Assembly: GCA_022315425.1 (NCBI GenBank)
Contig: JAIUPT010000050.1
Coordinates: 372,001-436,000, forward strand
Direction: 5' to 3'
DNA: 64,000 nt
Source of the DNA: Pseudevernia furfuracea
Taxonomy: Eukaryota > Ascomycota > Lecanoromycetes > Lecanorales > Parmeliaceae
Below the pieces are notes generated by a model. That model saw only the letters and a program-made list of their open reading frames with translations. It was not told the DNA's origin and did not search any database. Positions 13,301-24,336 of the stretch are shown piece after piece. Each line of letters opens with the position of its first letter. Position 1 is the first letter of the stretch. The position numbers and the translations under genes are program-made.

Positions 13301-16300
13301 CAAAGTTACGAGGACTCCGGCTGCATCATTGATGAGGTTCTCCTTTAGAAAGAGATCCATTGCAAGGTTGAGGTTTTGAGTGAATCCTTCAATGTCATTT
13401 TCAGCATTGCATCGTCTCCCCTCCTCCTCTCGTAAATGACCTTCTGCGGTTCTCTCTCCACAGACATCTTCGGCTTTCCGAAAACAGCCAACTGCATCCT
13501 TGTACATGTGCCGATGCATGAATTCGACACCTCTTCGGGACCATTGCCGAGGGTCCAAGGATGTACCAGGTCGTAGCATTTCAAGCCTCATTGAAAAATC
13601 ATCGTGAGTTGGTGAGGTCAATTGAACGAGATGCCCATCATTATCGTGGCCAAGAAACTTGAGGACCGTTGTCGCGGTGGCCACACAACTCTCCATGATG
13701 AATAATTGAACACGCGCTCTCGTGATAGCAACGTAAAGATGTTTGAGCTCTGAACACATACCGGCATATTTTCTGGAATCAAACGTTGTTGGTTCGCTCT
13801 TTAAGGTGTCTAGGCTCCTCACTCCCGCTTCGTCTGGGCACTCTGAGAAGAAATTCCACAGTATAACGTCATCAAATTCCATTCCTTTGCTTTCGAGTAT
13901 CGTGAGAATGAGTGCGACGTTTCCTATTTGATGTTGCAGGCTTATCTTCATATGTGAATCGCGTACAAGGATCACCTGTTCGGCGCCAAAGTCGGCGGTC
14001 CCCGCAGAAGGCGTGATATGACCGACGTTGCTTGAGCGGAGGATGTTGAGATCGACACCTTGGAATAGCACAGGCTTTGGTCCATTGAGGTGTCCAACCT
14101 CCGGCTCCAATTTATCTACAGTTTCCGGAAACCCCTTCCAGATCATTCCCATGACGAGGGATGCAAGAGCCAAAATGCCTTCGTGAGACCGATAATTTTT
14201 GGACAAAGTAAACATTTCAGGGCGAGAAAGCTCACCTTGATGGGTGGCTGCGCTGGTTGCGGCGAAGTGCTCATAGAACAGGGCCTTGATTTCGGAGAAG
14301 CGGAAGGTGGAGTCCTGGGATATGGCCTGCGCAGTATCCCCCGCGAAATGAAAACCACGACCATCCTTGATAAAGGTTAGTAGAAGTTCGATGTCCAAAC
14401 ACCGCTGGTCTTGGATCTCATCGATGTACACCTCATGGAAGGTGGATTGCAGCAGTTGCTTCAGCGATGAATTCTGTCGGATTGCCCTCAGCAATCGCAC
14501 GACACGATCAACGTTATCCAGTCCACCCGTGTTGAGCTTTAGTTTCTCATACATCTTGAAGATTTCGTACACATGCGATCTCTCAGCTTCCAGTACAAAT
14601 GTAGGAGCCAAGCGGCAGCTTTGCGTCAAGTATTCTTCGCGGCTAAGAGGTGCTAGAGATCCCCGTGACGAGACAGAACCCTTTATGACACCCATGATCT
14701 CGGCAAAGACAAGATTGACTGAGAGATCCTTCGTGAGAGCGTGGGAGATGTAAGGCCAGTAATCCAGTTTGAAGGCGTAAAAATCAATAAATTGGCCATG
14801 AGCCGAATGTCTTGTGTTGGCGAGCTCGTCGCGTTGCTGATTCCTAGGCTCCCCTAAAGCATAGGAGTTCTGAGGATCCAGTTTCATGATCGTGTTCTCG
14901 AGGATTCTTAAAAAGCCTTCCCATGTGCAAATCAGAGGAAATGACTGATCTCTCAATGTCAAGACGGTGGTGTTTTCAATGTCTTCTTCTGCGATCATCG
15001 AGATTGTGTGCTGGTTTTGCTGCGATGAGTCTAGTTCCATTGACTTGGATGACAGGGTCTCGATAAGTCGTCGTGTGTAAGAACTAAGCTTGTCCGCAAG
15101 AAAGCGGGATCGCGTAAGGAGGACCTGAACCTAGTTAAACGCAAGAAACATTCGTATAAGCATGTGTCAGCTAACCTGCCTCACCGGTTTCTCGTCCACC
15201 ACTGCCTTGCTAGCCAGGTATTTTCCTACCAGCTTGAAAACTAAGCAGGTTGTCTTTCCTGTGCCGCTGCGACCTAGAATCAAACTTGCTGTCCGGAAGT
15301 GGCGAATAGTTTGAGCTTCCTCCCTAGATAAGTCAAATGGAAATTCTGCGGTAAGGTCATTAGAAAGAATCGAGCGAATCACTGGCTCTGTAAGCGCGTA
15401 GAACTTATCTATGAAAAAATCAGTTTCGCCACAGGCATGCAGGCGTGCAAGTAAACCCACTAGACATCGCGATTATATCTTGATCTACGGTCCTAACATC
15501 AAGATCCGCTGATGGCCTGGCCCATTTGTCAGAATGCAAAGAGGAGTCTTCGAAACGTGCTGGAATTTGGGTTCCGTCAACAACAGAATCGTGTTGGCGG
15601 CAGCGACGAACGATCTCATCCGAATAGCTTTTGTGGAGGAAAATCACCCGGTCAAGAATTTTCGAGATCTTAAAAATGTCAGCATGACCAAGGCACGATT
15701 GATCTTTATTAACTGCGGACCGAGGATTAACTTACTTCGGATGAATCGCACACTTCCCACACTGTGACAAATTAGCGCTCCCCTACATCTTAGGGCCGAT
15801 AATTCACCTTTAATCTCCTGCTGCGGTAGCTCCGTTTCTACATCCGTCCCAATAGCAATCTGCCACAAGATTGATTGATTTTGGCCAAATGATGTCCTCG
15901 CAATTGGCACCTTGAGACACTTTCTCTGAGATCTCGATCCCGCAAGCGGTTGAGATTGGGGATCCCAGCACCCAGAAGCTATCTCATTCAGCTTTTCTGT
16001 AACCGGACCAACAAGGCCTATCTCATCGATTAGCCATACTAGAGCGGCAGTCATGAGGAACGAATCTAACCATGGCTACCCATATGTAGGACACTTCTGA
16101 GCGCTTGTGGTGATAAGAGTACCTTCCATACCCCGTGTCCTTTGTCCAGGATCTCTATGTGGGGAGTTGACACGGCCTGAAAGCTCTCATCACGTGTCCC
16201 TCCTTTTGAGTTTTGAGACAGTGATCCTATTCCTGAAATGCAGAGGTAGCACGGAAAATTTGACGCGACTGAGAGCAGAATCGCAGTCGTCTTTTCGTCT

Positions 16301-17175
16301 TCGAGCCGCTTGATGACCTCTAGGAGTGAGCTCTTCGAGCCTGGTACCTGGATTTCAAAGATCTTCAAGGAACGTTTGTCGTCATCTTGTAGAGCAGGGA
16401 TAGTGCTATTGGTGTCTTGATGATGCCTAGCAAGACGAGATTTTTTGTCTCCTCTGCTGAGCTGCTTCATGCTGCCTAACACAGGAAGGTCATGTCGAGT
16501 GGCCGGCGTAGAGGATTTGTTGGAGGCTTTTGAAATGCTTTGTTCCAAGTTTCGTAGAGAATTTTTAAGAGCTTTCAATGTATGCCATTGCTGGATCTCA
16601 TGCGTAACGTTATGATCCATGGCACAGCTATGCACCATAGTCACCAATTTTTCAGTCCATAACTCCAAAGTTCCCAAATCCACAGCGACTCTACTATGCA
16701 TCGAAACCCATTGTCGGATGATCTCAATGCCCAGATGGTCACAGACTAGGTGCTCTAACAAAGTGCCAGAAGTCGCAAGCACAGAGGCCAGCTCCCGCAG
16801 CGTCGGGCGTTGGGAGGAAGCGAAGCAGATATCGAGGGCTGGTACCAGGAAGTCGAGCACTTTGGTGGTGTCAAGAAGCCGGTGGAGGTCAGGAAGTGCA
16901 TGAACAAGTAGGTGTACTGTCTCAGCCGCAATGTTGCTGGTCGTCGAAGATTTGGGTGTCGGTCTCACTACTGAGCGTAGGCGGCGGAAAAAGTTAGCCA
17001 GGCGATGGCTGCGAGTTGTAAGAAGTATTAAAAAATCGTCTCGGACGCTTTCTTCCGCCAATCCGCTTATCTGTTGAGGGTTTCCGATGCTTTCGTCGAC
17101 CGCTTCGTTGTAAGACTTTTGTGATGGCTCATTTCCGGCCTCAAGAAGGGCGGGCAGAGTTGAACCCTTCGCCAT
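10325..17175 (-). CDS. UvrD-like superfamily I helicase/ATPase with CCCH finger (TRANK1-like), about 2178 aa
   Basis: Seven exons: 17175-16080, 16038-15808, 15761-15736, 15668-15461, 15408-15176, 15124-11204 and 11146-10325. They sum to exactly 2179 codons. Walker A (GRSGTGKT) is near residues 566-573. The Walker B/DExQ-type motif (DEIQD) is near 833, GDTAQ near 860, a KNYRSH motif follows, then ESKGMEFDDV, and motif VI (YVAITRAR) is near 1050. A TPR-like helical region follows the helicase core. A C-x8-C-x8-C-x3-H zinc finger lies near 1563-1585. The C-terminus is helical with an IQ-like segment and a coiled coil. Large fungal proteins of this layout resemble vertebrate TRANK1; a role in RNA/DNA unwinding is inferred from the family. 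Introns of 57 nt (11147-11203) and 52 nt (15409-15460) remove an in-frame stop and a frame change, so the gene looks intact. Confidence 0.88.
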
Positions 17176-17898
17176 CTTTCAGTTGGTGGACAAGATTCAC
17201 GGTGAAAGTGTTGGGGTTGCCATAGTCGGCCAGAAGAGCGTAGGTGTAGGGTGATGATGATTGTAGCTTGAAGCTGGTGGATATTGTGACCTTTAAGAGC
17301 AGATACTAAGGTAGTAAGACAACTGACCTCCCCAAAACGCGCCAACAAAATGACGCGTAAACAAAGTGAGGGTTCAGTTTGCTCTCTCACTTTCAACAAA
17401 GCCACCAACCACAAACACCAAATTTCACCTCCTGCTGCCGTACATGTAAATTATCTGATGGTAGCTCATGTAACTATTCGCAGTAGATGATCCGGTATGG
17501 CTTTGTTGGACAAAGGGCAGTGTTGTTTGGATGGTTTTGCCTGAACTCAACTGAGGAGTCTCACCTCACAGCAAGTGAACTACCCCCTGACATCATTTAA
17601 CGCGCACCCGCGATGAGGACAACGGCAAGTGAAATCTACAAAACCATCTTAGAAAGAACTAAAAAATGCAGTGCTACGAAAAACACAAGCTATTCACAAG
17701 AAAGCTATGTCCAATGGAGGCTTCACTAGTGTCATTATCACTGACCCAGGAGCATGGAGTGGTTTTTTCTTGTTCTTGACCAAGGTCTGGACTCTGCTTG
17801 CATAGCTCAACACGGAATACAAAAAATGCGATATTCACGCGACTGACGAGTTAGCGACCTGGTGGGATAAGCTCTTCCAAAGGTTCTCGGTTACCCAC
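17176..17898. other. Intergenic between divergent/convergent neighbours
   Basis: It holds the upstream region of the helicase gene and the 3' flank of the MFS permease gene. No coding potential is recognised. Confidence 0.4.
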
Positions 17899-19922
17899 TT
17901 ATTCATCCAGCTTGAACGTCGTACCCTTCGCCTCCTCAGTCAAAGACTGCCCACCCAAGCCACTCGTATCGAAGCCATTCTCTTCCAAATACCGCCTGAA
18001 CTTCACATCCTCCCCTTCCAAATCCCTTTCCATATCCGGAATAAACACCCACGCAATGATACCTCCCACAATAGCAAACGCACTCCCGATCACAAAAACA
18101 CCCTGTTGCCCTTTCTGTCCACTGCCTAAGCTAGTCTGAATGGGCGTAAAAACCTGCGTTCCGATGGCCGCACCCGCTTTCCCCACCGCGGCAGCAAATC
18201 CCATGAAATGGCCGCGCAGAGGTGTTGGGAAAGATTCCGAGGCGGTAAGGAAAGTGGCGACGCCGGGACCCATTTCTCCGAAGGAGTTGAAGATGCCGTA
18301 GAGGATGACGAAGAGCGGGAAGACTTTTTGAATGGGTCCGAGCGCGCCGCCGAGGATAAAGCCGAGGATGCCCCAGCAGAAGAAGCCGAGGGTCATTGTT
18401 TGTTTGCGGCCTATGCGGTCCATGAGGAGGCCGCCGACTACGCAGCCGGGGAGGTAGAAGCAATTCACCACGGTCTGGAGAAAGTGTCATTAGCGTTTGT
18501 GAAGGGATTTTTTGCCGGGATAGAGAAAGGAGGCGAATGGGGCAAGAGAGAGACAGAGCTTACTCCATAGCCTATGTTTTCGGTCAAGGTATTGTTCGGA
18601 TTGAATTGAGAGATGATTGTGGAGGAAAAGATGCCGAATGGATATGTCACAAAGTCATAGCAGAACCAAGCAAGAGCTAATAGACACTGCTGTCAACAAT
18701 GACTGCCTATCTCCAAGCTTGACTTTAGTGACTCACAGGTCCCTAGCATTGGTTTCCAGTATCTCCTGATAGCAAGCATGTAAGGGATATTCTGCTTGAT
18801 GGCATGCTTGCGATACTGCGTTGAGTTGATCATCCGTATGCGAAAGAAGAATACTGTAAGCGGAGGAACTATTCCAAGTCCGAATGCCACTCTCCAGACA
18901 CCTTCAGAGGACTTTTGATGATAGCAGGCCAGGACTATCAAAGCTATGACACCAGCGAAAACGAAACCCTGATGTTGTAAAAGTGCACCATAAATACCAG
19001 GATCAAGCAGATATACACACAAGTTGGGACGCACACACCGTGTCGACCGCGAAATCAGTTGACATTGCAACAAGTACCCCTCGTCTTCTTCGAACATACG
19101 CACTTTCGTCAGAAGCTTCGGCAGAGCTAGTCCCGCAGACTAGACTTGTTTGTTAGCAGGTCCGAAGGATCCTACTCTAGCACTACGTATGCAAGCGTAC
19201 CTGGATATTCACCGCCAGCGCCAAATCCGGCGATGCCGCGGCCGACGATCATCATCCAGAACATGCTTATCGAGAGTGCTTGTCAGTCGGAACATAGAAT
19301 GAGCTTGGAGCCCGACGCGATTTCCAGATACACGCACCCAAGATGGGATTCACCATGGGCAGCAGTGGCCAGTATAATGCCAAGAATGAGGAAGCAAGTG
19401 GCGAAGACGATGCCGGTCCGACGTCCTAGCTTATCAATCATGAATCCAAAGGTGAGCATGCCAAAGATTTCGCCGATGAGGTAGGAATTCGATAAGCGGG
19501 TTTTGATGGTCGAAGAGATACCATTGGGATACCTGATAGCACCACCACCACTCAGCTGTTTCGATTCAAGAATACAATGCACATGACTTCACATACAGGT
19601 CCGAGAACAGAGGCTCCATATACCCAACTAGACAACTCGGTGTCAGTCTATGCTATACCTATAGACGCATGATGCGTTTCTTCATATTGTCCGAGCACTT
19701 ACTAATTTGAGCATTGTACCCATCACTAAAGAGCGCCACGCCAGAAACCAAGACTGTCAATATACTTGAGATGCGCGTGACCTTGATCACAGATTCTCGA
19801 CGCACTCCCTCCCCAATAGCTTCAGGATATCTCTCCATTGCATCATCAAGGCTGTTGGGGCTACCATCGAGAGCTACCTCTGGCGCAAACTTTGCGCCTG
19901 CTGATGGCAAGTCGTCCGTCAT
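17899..19922 (-). CDS. MFS permease, GIT1 / phosphate:H+ symporter-like, 510 aa
   Basis: Eight exons: 19922-19703, 19627-19597, 19532-19338, 19265-19201, 19139-19039, 18968-18737, 18676-18564 and 18474-17899. They sum to 511 codons with every phase matching. Features include FSDGYNAQIIGY in TM1, the loop motif DKLGRRTG after TM2, RGIAGFGAGGEYP in TM4, a charged YVRRRRG stretch, and DRIGRKQT in the second half. About 12 membrane segments are expected. This matches the fungal group of glycerophosphoinositol/glycerophosphodiester and inorganic phosphate transporters. Its 5' end faces two genes resembling an oxidative phosphonate pathway, so it may import an organophosphonate or phosphodiester; the substrate is inference. 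It is transcribed in the same direction as the HD-domain gene, with 650 bp between them. Confidence 0.88.
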
Positions 19923-20572
19923 GTTGATTTGTCGGCGTTCAAGAGAGATATGGAAATAAAGATCGCAGTCAGGTACCTATTGGTTCCTTCCCAATGAACA
20001 TAGGGGAGTAAGCAAAAGCAAGATGCTGGCGTGTCAGGTTTTGTACCCCATCCTGCAGCGCGATCGGCAACCAAAAGGCGCACAGAGTCAACGCGGAATC
20101 AACATATCGGTCACGCAGAGAATGCAATGTGAAAGATGGATCGGCCAGATAGACGTAATTGCGCTGTGGCGTTTGTAGAAAGGTAGAGCCTGGTCCTCGT
20201 TAGTCTTCGTTCTTTCCTTCCCTTTTTCCTTCGCCTTTCCCCACTCCGCATAACGTAGATCTCATGCATGTCGCTAGCGATGTCGACTTTGTCTGTCGAC
20301 GAGTAATTCTGCCACGTGCAGCGCTGTGAGAATCATTCTGTATCCTCTTATTGGCTTAATGGCGTGAGGATTGCCTTGATTGGCGAACATGGAAAGATAA
20401 ATCTACAGTAGAACACCGTGGGGAAGTTTTCTTTTTTTCTCTGCCCTACAGATTTCGATGACTAAGCTTACCCCGCTGCCGCCGTCGATATGGTCTGTTC
20501 ATTGTATTCATCCAATAGACTTCATCCATGTACATGCGTGCATGTAGGGCCGATAACTAGAAGAGGGAGGGA
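19923..20572. other. Promoter region of the MFS permease
   Basis: No gene is seen. The stretch includes pyrimidine-rich tracts on the plus strand near 20210-20240 and 20430-20440, and a CACGTG hexamer (listed separately). Confidence 0.5.
20313..20318. promoter_or_regulatory. CACGTG E-box upstream of MFS permease (candidate Pho4/NUC-1 site)
   Basis: The palindrome CACGTG lies about 390 bp upstream of the permease ATG. Pho4 (yeast) and NUC-1 (Neurospora) are known to bind this core under phosphate starvation. The hexamer occurs several times elsewhere in the window by chance, so by itself it is weak evidence. Confidence 0.25.
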
Positions 20573-21340
20573 CTAAATAGTCACCTCAAGCCTCTTTTGA
20601 TCGCCTCTCAGGTGCTGTTCAATCAACGCCTCATACTCGCCAACCCTCGGCGTCTCATCCGCTATCCCAACGACCTTTGCGCCATCATCCCACTTCCTCA
20701 ACCTAATCATATCCTCGCTCAATGGATCCGTCATAAAACTCTCAAGCTCCTTCCCCTCAAACGGGCCACCTTGAAACTGCAAACTCTTCTTCGACGCTGC
20801 TGACAGAGCGGCATAGTAGGCCGGGTCGATAGCAGTGAGGTAACGCTTGGCGGCGACGTGAGACCCCACAAGACGACAAACGGTCTCACCAAACCCCAAC
20901 GAGCGTAAGTAGTGCTCTCCAATTGCTTCGTGTCCCACTCGGCCAACAGAGACGGAATCGCTCTCCGACTTCAACTCTTTGATCTGGTCGGATACCAAGT
21001 CCGCTGGGAGGAACTGCCCTATGTCGTGAAGCAAAGCCGCGATGGTGACCTATGCGAGAATTGGAGATTAGCGTTTCTTCATCGGAATGCAAAACGGGTA
21101 CGAGACATGCTTCGGAAGTCATGTTCGAGGCAGGGATGTCATGGGAAAAGTTGACCCGAAAACAAGCCTTACTTCATCCTGACTGCCGGCTTGTCTGGCC
21201 TGGTGGGCGGCTTGTAGGCAATGCTCCAACTGGCTGATGTCCTCCCCGATGTAGTCATCTTGACCGCGTTCTTCAAGGAGACGTATAATATGCCGGCTCT
21301 TTTCACCCACTATGTGGGCATTGGAAGTGGCGGATGCCAT
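20573..21340 (-). CDS. HD-domain diiron oxygenase resembling PhnZ/TmpB, 214 aa
   Basis: Exons 21340-21173 and 21049-20573, with an intron of 123 nt (GTAAGG...CATAG), give 215 codons. The protein aligns by eye along its whole length with the bacterial phosphonate-cleaving mixed-valent diiron HD oxygenase PhnZ. It has the DYIGE lid motif (Tyr30, Glu33), His40 in QLEH, the HD pair His64-Asp65, His96 in VGHE, His120 and Lys124 in HVAAKRYL, Ser142, Arg174 and Asp177 in LRKWDD. These correspond to the metal ligands and substrate contacts I recall for PhnZ. One contact position, His in HDLGH of PhnZ, is Gln68 here. PhnZ-type enzymes cleave an alpha-hydroxylated phosphonate to phosphate plus a carboxylate. 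The divergent neighbour resembles the partner hydroxylase, which strongly supports a paired function. Related HD proteins with other substrates (for example MIOX-like) are the alternative. Confidence 0.85.
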
Positions 21341-21804
21341 GAATGTTTCGGGCTTTCAAATGAAGGTACGTGGGAGAAGTTGTAATTGGGAGTTTAGAAA
21401 GGCCTGAGCAGATGATCTCGAACTATTTAGGTAGGTGACTGCTGCCACACTATGTCCGGTAGAACTTTGAAGCCGCTACCAACACTGAACTTTATATCGT
21501 ACAGGCTTTCGCGTGCGCTTTCCGAGAACGGTGTGACGGGCCAAAGGACGTACCTAACAATTTTATCGTTGCACATATCTACAATATCTCATTGGACAGC
21601 TTTTTCCCGGAAACTCACGACTGTCGCTGGAAAGCGGGGTACTCCCCCATCTCGCCTTTTTTTTCGCTTGTTTTTCCAAGTTACAACATAACGACTTCCG
21701 TTAGGATATAAGAATCTCTTAGATATGTCATTAGATACCACGTTACGCACGGTTGTTTAATCCCATCCTCTTTCATTATTCCCAATCATTCGATCTCTTT
21801 TTGC
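21341..21804. promoter_or_regulatory. Shared bidirectional promoter of the oxygenase pair
   Basis: 464 bp separate the start codons of the divergently transcribed HD oxygenase and 2OG oxygenase. It contains CACGTT at 21739-21744, 61 bp before the 2OG oxygenase ATG; CACGTT is a known lower-affinity Pho4 core. Co-regulation is inferred from the head-to-head arrangement. Confidence 0.45.
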
Positions 21805-22747
21805 ATGTCCAGTAAAATGTCCACACCAACTGACCTGAGCCAAGATAACATCAACTCTTTCGCTGACAATGGCTACCTAGTTCTCCGCAACTTGCTGACT
21901 CCATCAGAGACCGAATATCTCCAAAAATGGGCGCAAGAAGTTCATGACTTGCCCCGAACACCAGACGTCCCATGGATGCCTTACGAAGTACACAACCGTC
22001 CCCCTCATCTTTCCTCACCCATTCCCTCTTCCCCCCCTTTGCCCTCCTTAAATGCGCGCTCAAATACACTGACCCACTCCCCAACCGCAGGAAGTTAATT
22101 CCACCGGCGCCCGCGTCCTCTGCCGGACCGAAAATTTCGCCTCCCACCACGCCGGTTTCAACACCCTCCTCCGGGGCCCGCGGATCCTCAGCATCCTCAA
22201 CCGCCTCGCCGGCGAACCCATGCTCCTCTTCAAAGAAAAGATCAACTACAAGCTCTCCGGCAGCGGCGGCTTCGCGCCCCACATTGATTCAACCGCCTAC
22301 ACGCACATCCGGAAAATCAAACACCTGACCATCCTCCTCGCCGTCGACGCCGCCACGATAGAAAACGGCGGCCTCGAAGTCGTCAGCGGCAGCCACGAGA
22401 TGGATGTCCCCATCAACAGAAAGGACAACTGCATCGAGCCGGAATGGGTCGCCGTCGCGACTTGGACGCCATGTGAGTTGCAAGCGGGCGACATGCTCGT
22501 TTTCGGTAGTTATCTTGCTCACCGGAGTGGAGCGAACAAGAGTTTAGAGGATCGGAGGGCCGTGTATGCGACGTATAATTGTAAGGCGGAGGGGGACTTA
22601 CATGAGGAGTATTATCTTGATCGAGCCAAGGAGTGGCCGGCGACGCATATGAGGAAGGAGGGGAAGGAGTATACGGCCGGGGCTTTGAGATACGGATTTG
22701 GGAGCCCGATGTTGAGTGTAGCAAGTGGGAGGCAGTTGGAAGTTTGA
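21805..22747 (+). CDS. Fe(II)/2-oxoglutarate oxygenase, PhyH family, resembling PhnY*/TmpA, 279 aa
   Basis: Exons 21805-21987 and 22091-22747 give 280 codons. The 103-nt intron runs GTACAC...CTGAC...CGCAG. The fold signature is complete. The HxD facial-triad residues are His125 and Asp127 (in APHID), the distal His is His205 (in LAHRSG), and the 2-oxoglutarate-binding Arg is Arg216 or Arg217 (DRRAVYATYN). The RVLCRTENF segment before the core is typical of the PhnY*/TmpA-like branch of the phytanoyl-CoA dioxygenase family. Those enzymes hydroxylate the carbon next to phosphorus in 2-aminoethylphosphonate or its N-trimethyl form. The head-to-head PhnZ-like gene would then cleave the product. 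A second in-frame ATG at 21817 could also be used. No targeting peptide is evident, so the enzyme is probably cytosolic. Confidence 0.85.
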
Positions 22748-24336
22748 GAACTTGCGACTCGTCAGATCTGATTGCATACATTGCACCGGGGTGCTCGAAG
22801 GAAGGACGTCATCAGACGTATGCTGCTAAAATAAAGAATTAGACTGCACTGTAAGATTCCGCTCGTGTAACGCCTGCTTGAGTCTGCTAGTGCTAATAGC
22901 CCCGTCGATATTTTCTTTGCTAATATGACTAGTGGTATGATGGAATACTGCCGAGGATCGCTTTCACGGACTTCCATACAACTTGAGCGGGCGATTCTCA
23001 AAATGACGCCACTCGAGAGATTCCAGTGCCGACGCACGAGAAAGGCTAATGCAGCGATTGCACACACTCTCTCCTGCAGGGTACATACAAGCTGGAGATT
23101 CTATAGCCGCCGTCAAGTCTACAGAAGATCCCGAGACCGAGTGCTGTCAGTGCCACAAGCTCTTGCTCATGAACAAAGACGTCGACATTCCGTGGCCGTC
23201 GACCAATTACCCTAGCTGTATTTCATAGCTTCAAGTCTACGCCTTTGGAGGGAAAGTAGTTGAATTCCAGAGACGAGGATCGTTCCGTCGATCTTGCCGA
23301 ATTATACCTCAGTGTACACGATCTTGAACTTGAAGGCTATTAACTCCTTTCAGTTCTGGGTCCAATGGAAAGCTGACGAATCCTCTTCCCCTTGCTTGGA
23401 TCATTTGTTCTCGTGTTTGCATGGCGGGTGGTTGTGCCTGTGAGGAAGCGGACTTTGAGTAAAAACCTCTCTAGCTCTCTTTCCACCTGACTGACCGTGC
23501 TGTTTTGCGTCACGTCTGAGACTACAAAGGTAGGATCGGGGCCGACACACAACATCAGCTGGACCTTACTGGAAGACTAGCTCTGGAGCTGAATGCGAAG
23601 TGGGGAGGGATCGGCTCAGCTTGTTATCCAGAGACAGACCATGCACAAGAAGTCTCCACAGCTCGTTGACTTGCAGACCCGAGTCGTGAGGTGAATACGA
23701 CTGAGTGGGTTCTGTATGATGAAGATCCGATCTACTGCTCCTTTCGGTCGTGTCAGACCAAATTCAAAAGAGGGGCTCTGTGGCGTTACTGTATTCGCCT
23801 AAATTGAGCACGCACCCTGCATTTCGTCAGCTGAGATCGATAAATGAGAGCGAGTCATTGATCAAGTCCGTCAATGTGATGGGCCGTGATCGACGAGCCC
23901 TGCACATTCAGCTGTCGGTAGACCTGTTGCTCCAGTTTAGAAGGCTGCAACCGGAAAGTGGCTGGCTGATTGGTTGCACAACCTCGGTAAGCTCCTCATC
24001 TATCCGTGTAGACTGTCTGGATTTTCACAAGCACAACGTGCCGTTTTCGGCTAACCAGGCGTCAGGATTCGATGGGCGTGGAAACATAAAAGGCTCCTAT
24101 GTGCACTCGTTCAATGAATGCGGGATCCTCTATCAGAGCTGAGTAGCTACATAAGCCTATTAATTAGCAATACTTCGATCCTATCACCACGCTCACGGAA
24201 CAGTCTCCCTCGAAACTGTTCCACAAACCAATGAACACCGATAGAACTCGACTCAAGATGGCATCTTGACAACCACTCTTCTCATCCACTCGAACAGTCC
24301 CTAAGTCTTCTTGAATCTTCCTAGAGCCAAAATGAC
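22748..24336. other. Intergenic, no supportable gene
   Basis: About 1.6 kb with short frames only (for example 131 codons at 23750-24142) that show no recognisable motif and no splice-linked partner. Confidence 0.45.

Noticed and set aside
15409..15460. Frameshift in the helicase gene
   Set aside because: A 52-nt intron (GTGGGT...ACTGAT...ATAG) resolves the frame change in phase, and the whole model then sums to whole codons.
18208..18570. 120-codon plus-strand frame rich in Glu and Ala
   Set aside because: It is antisense to the permease exons and mirrors their codon bias.
19039..19103. An intron starting at GTGCGT (19103) in the permease gene
   Set aside because: The sequence beyond it codes for the conserved YVRRRRG and STDF segment in frame, so the donor is not used; the real donor is at 19038.
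23750..24142. 130-codon plus-strand open frame
   Set aside because: No recognisable motif, and composition is close to random.
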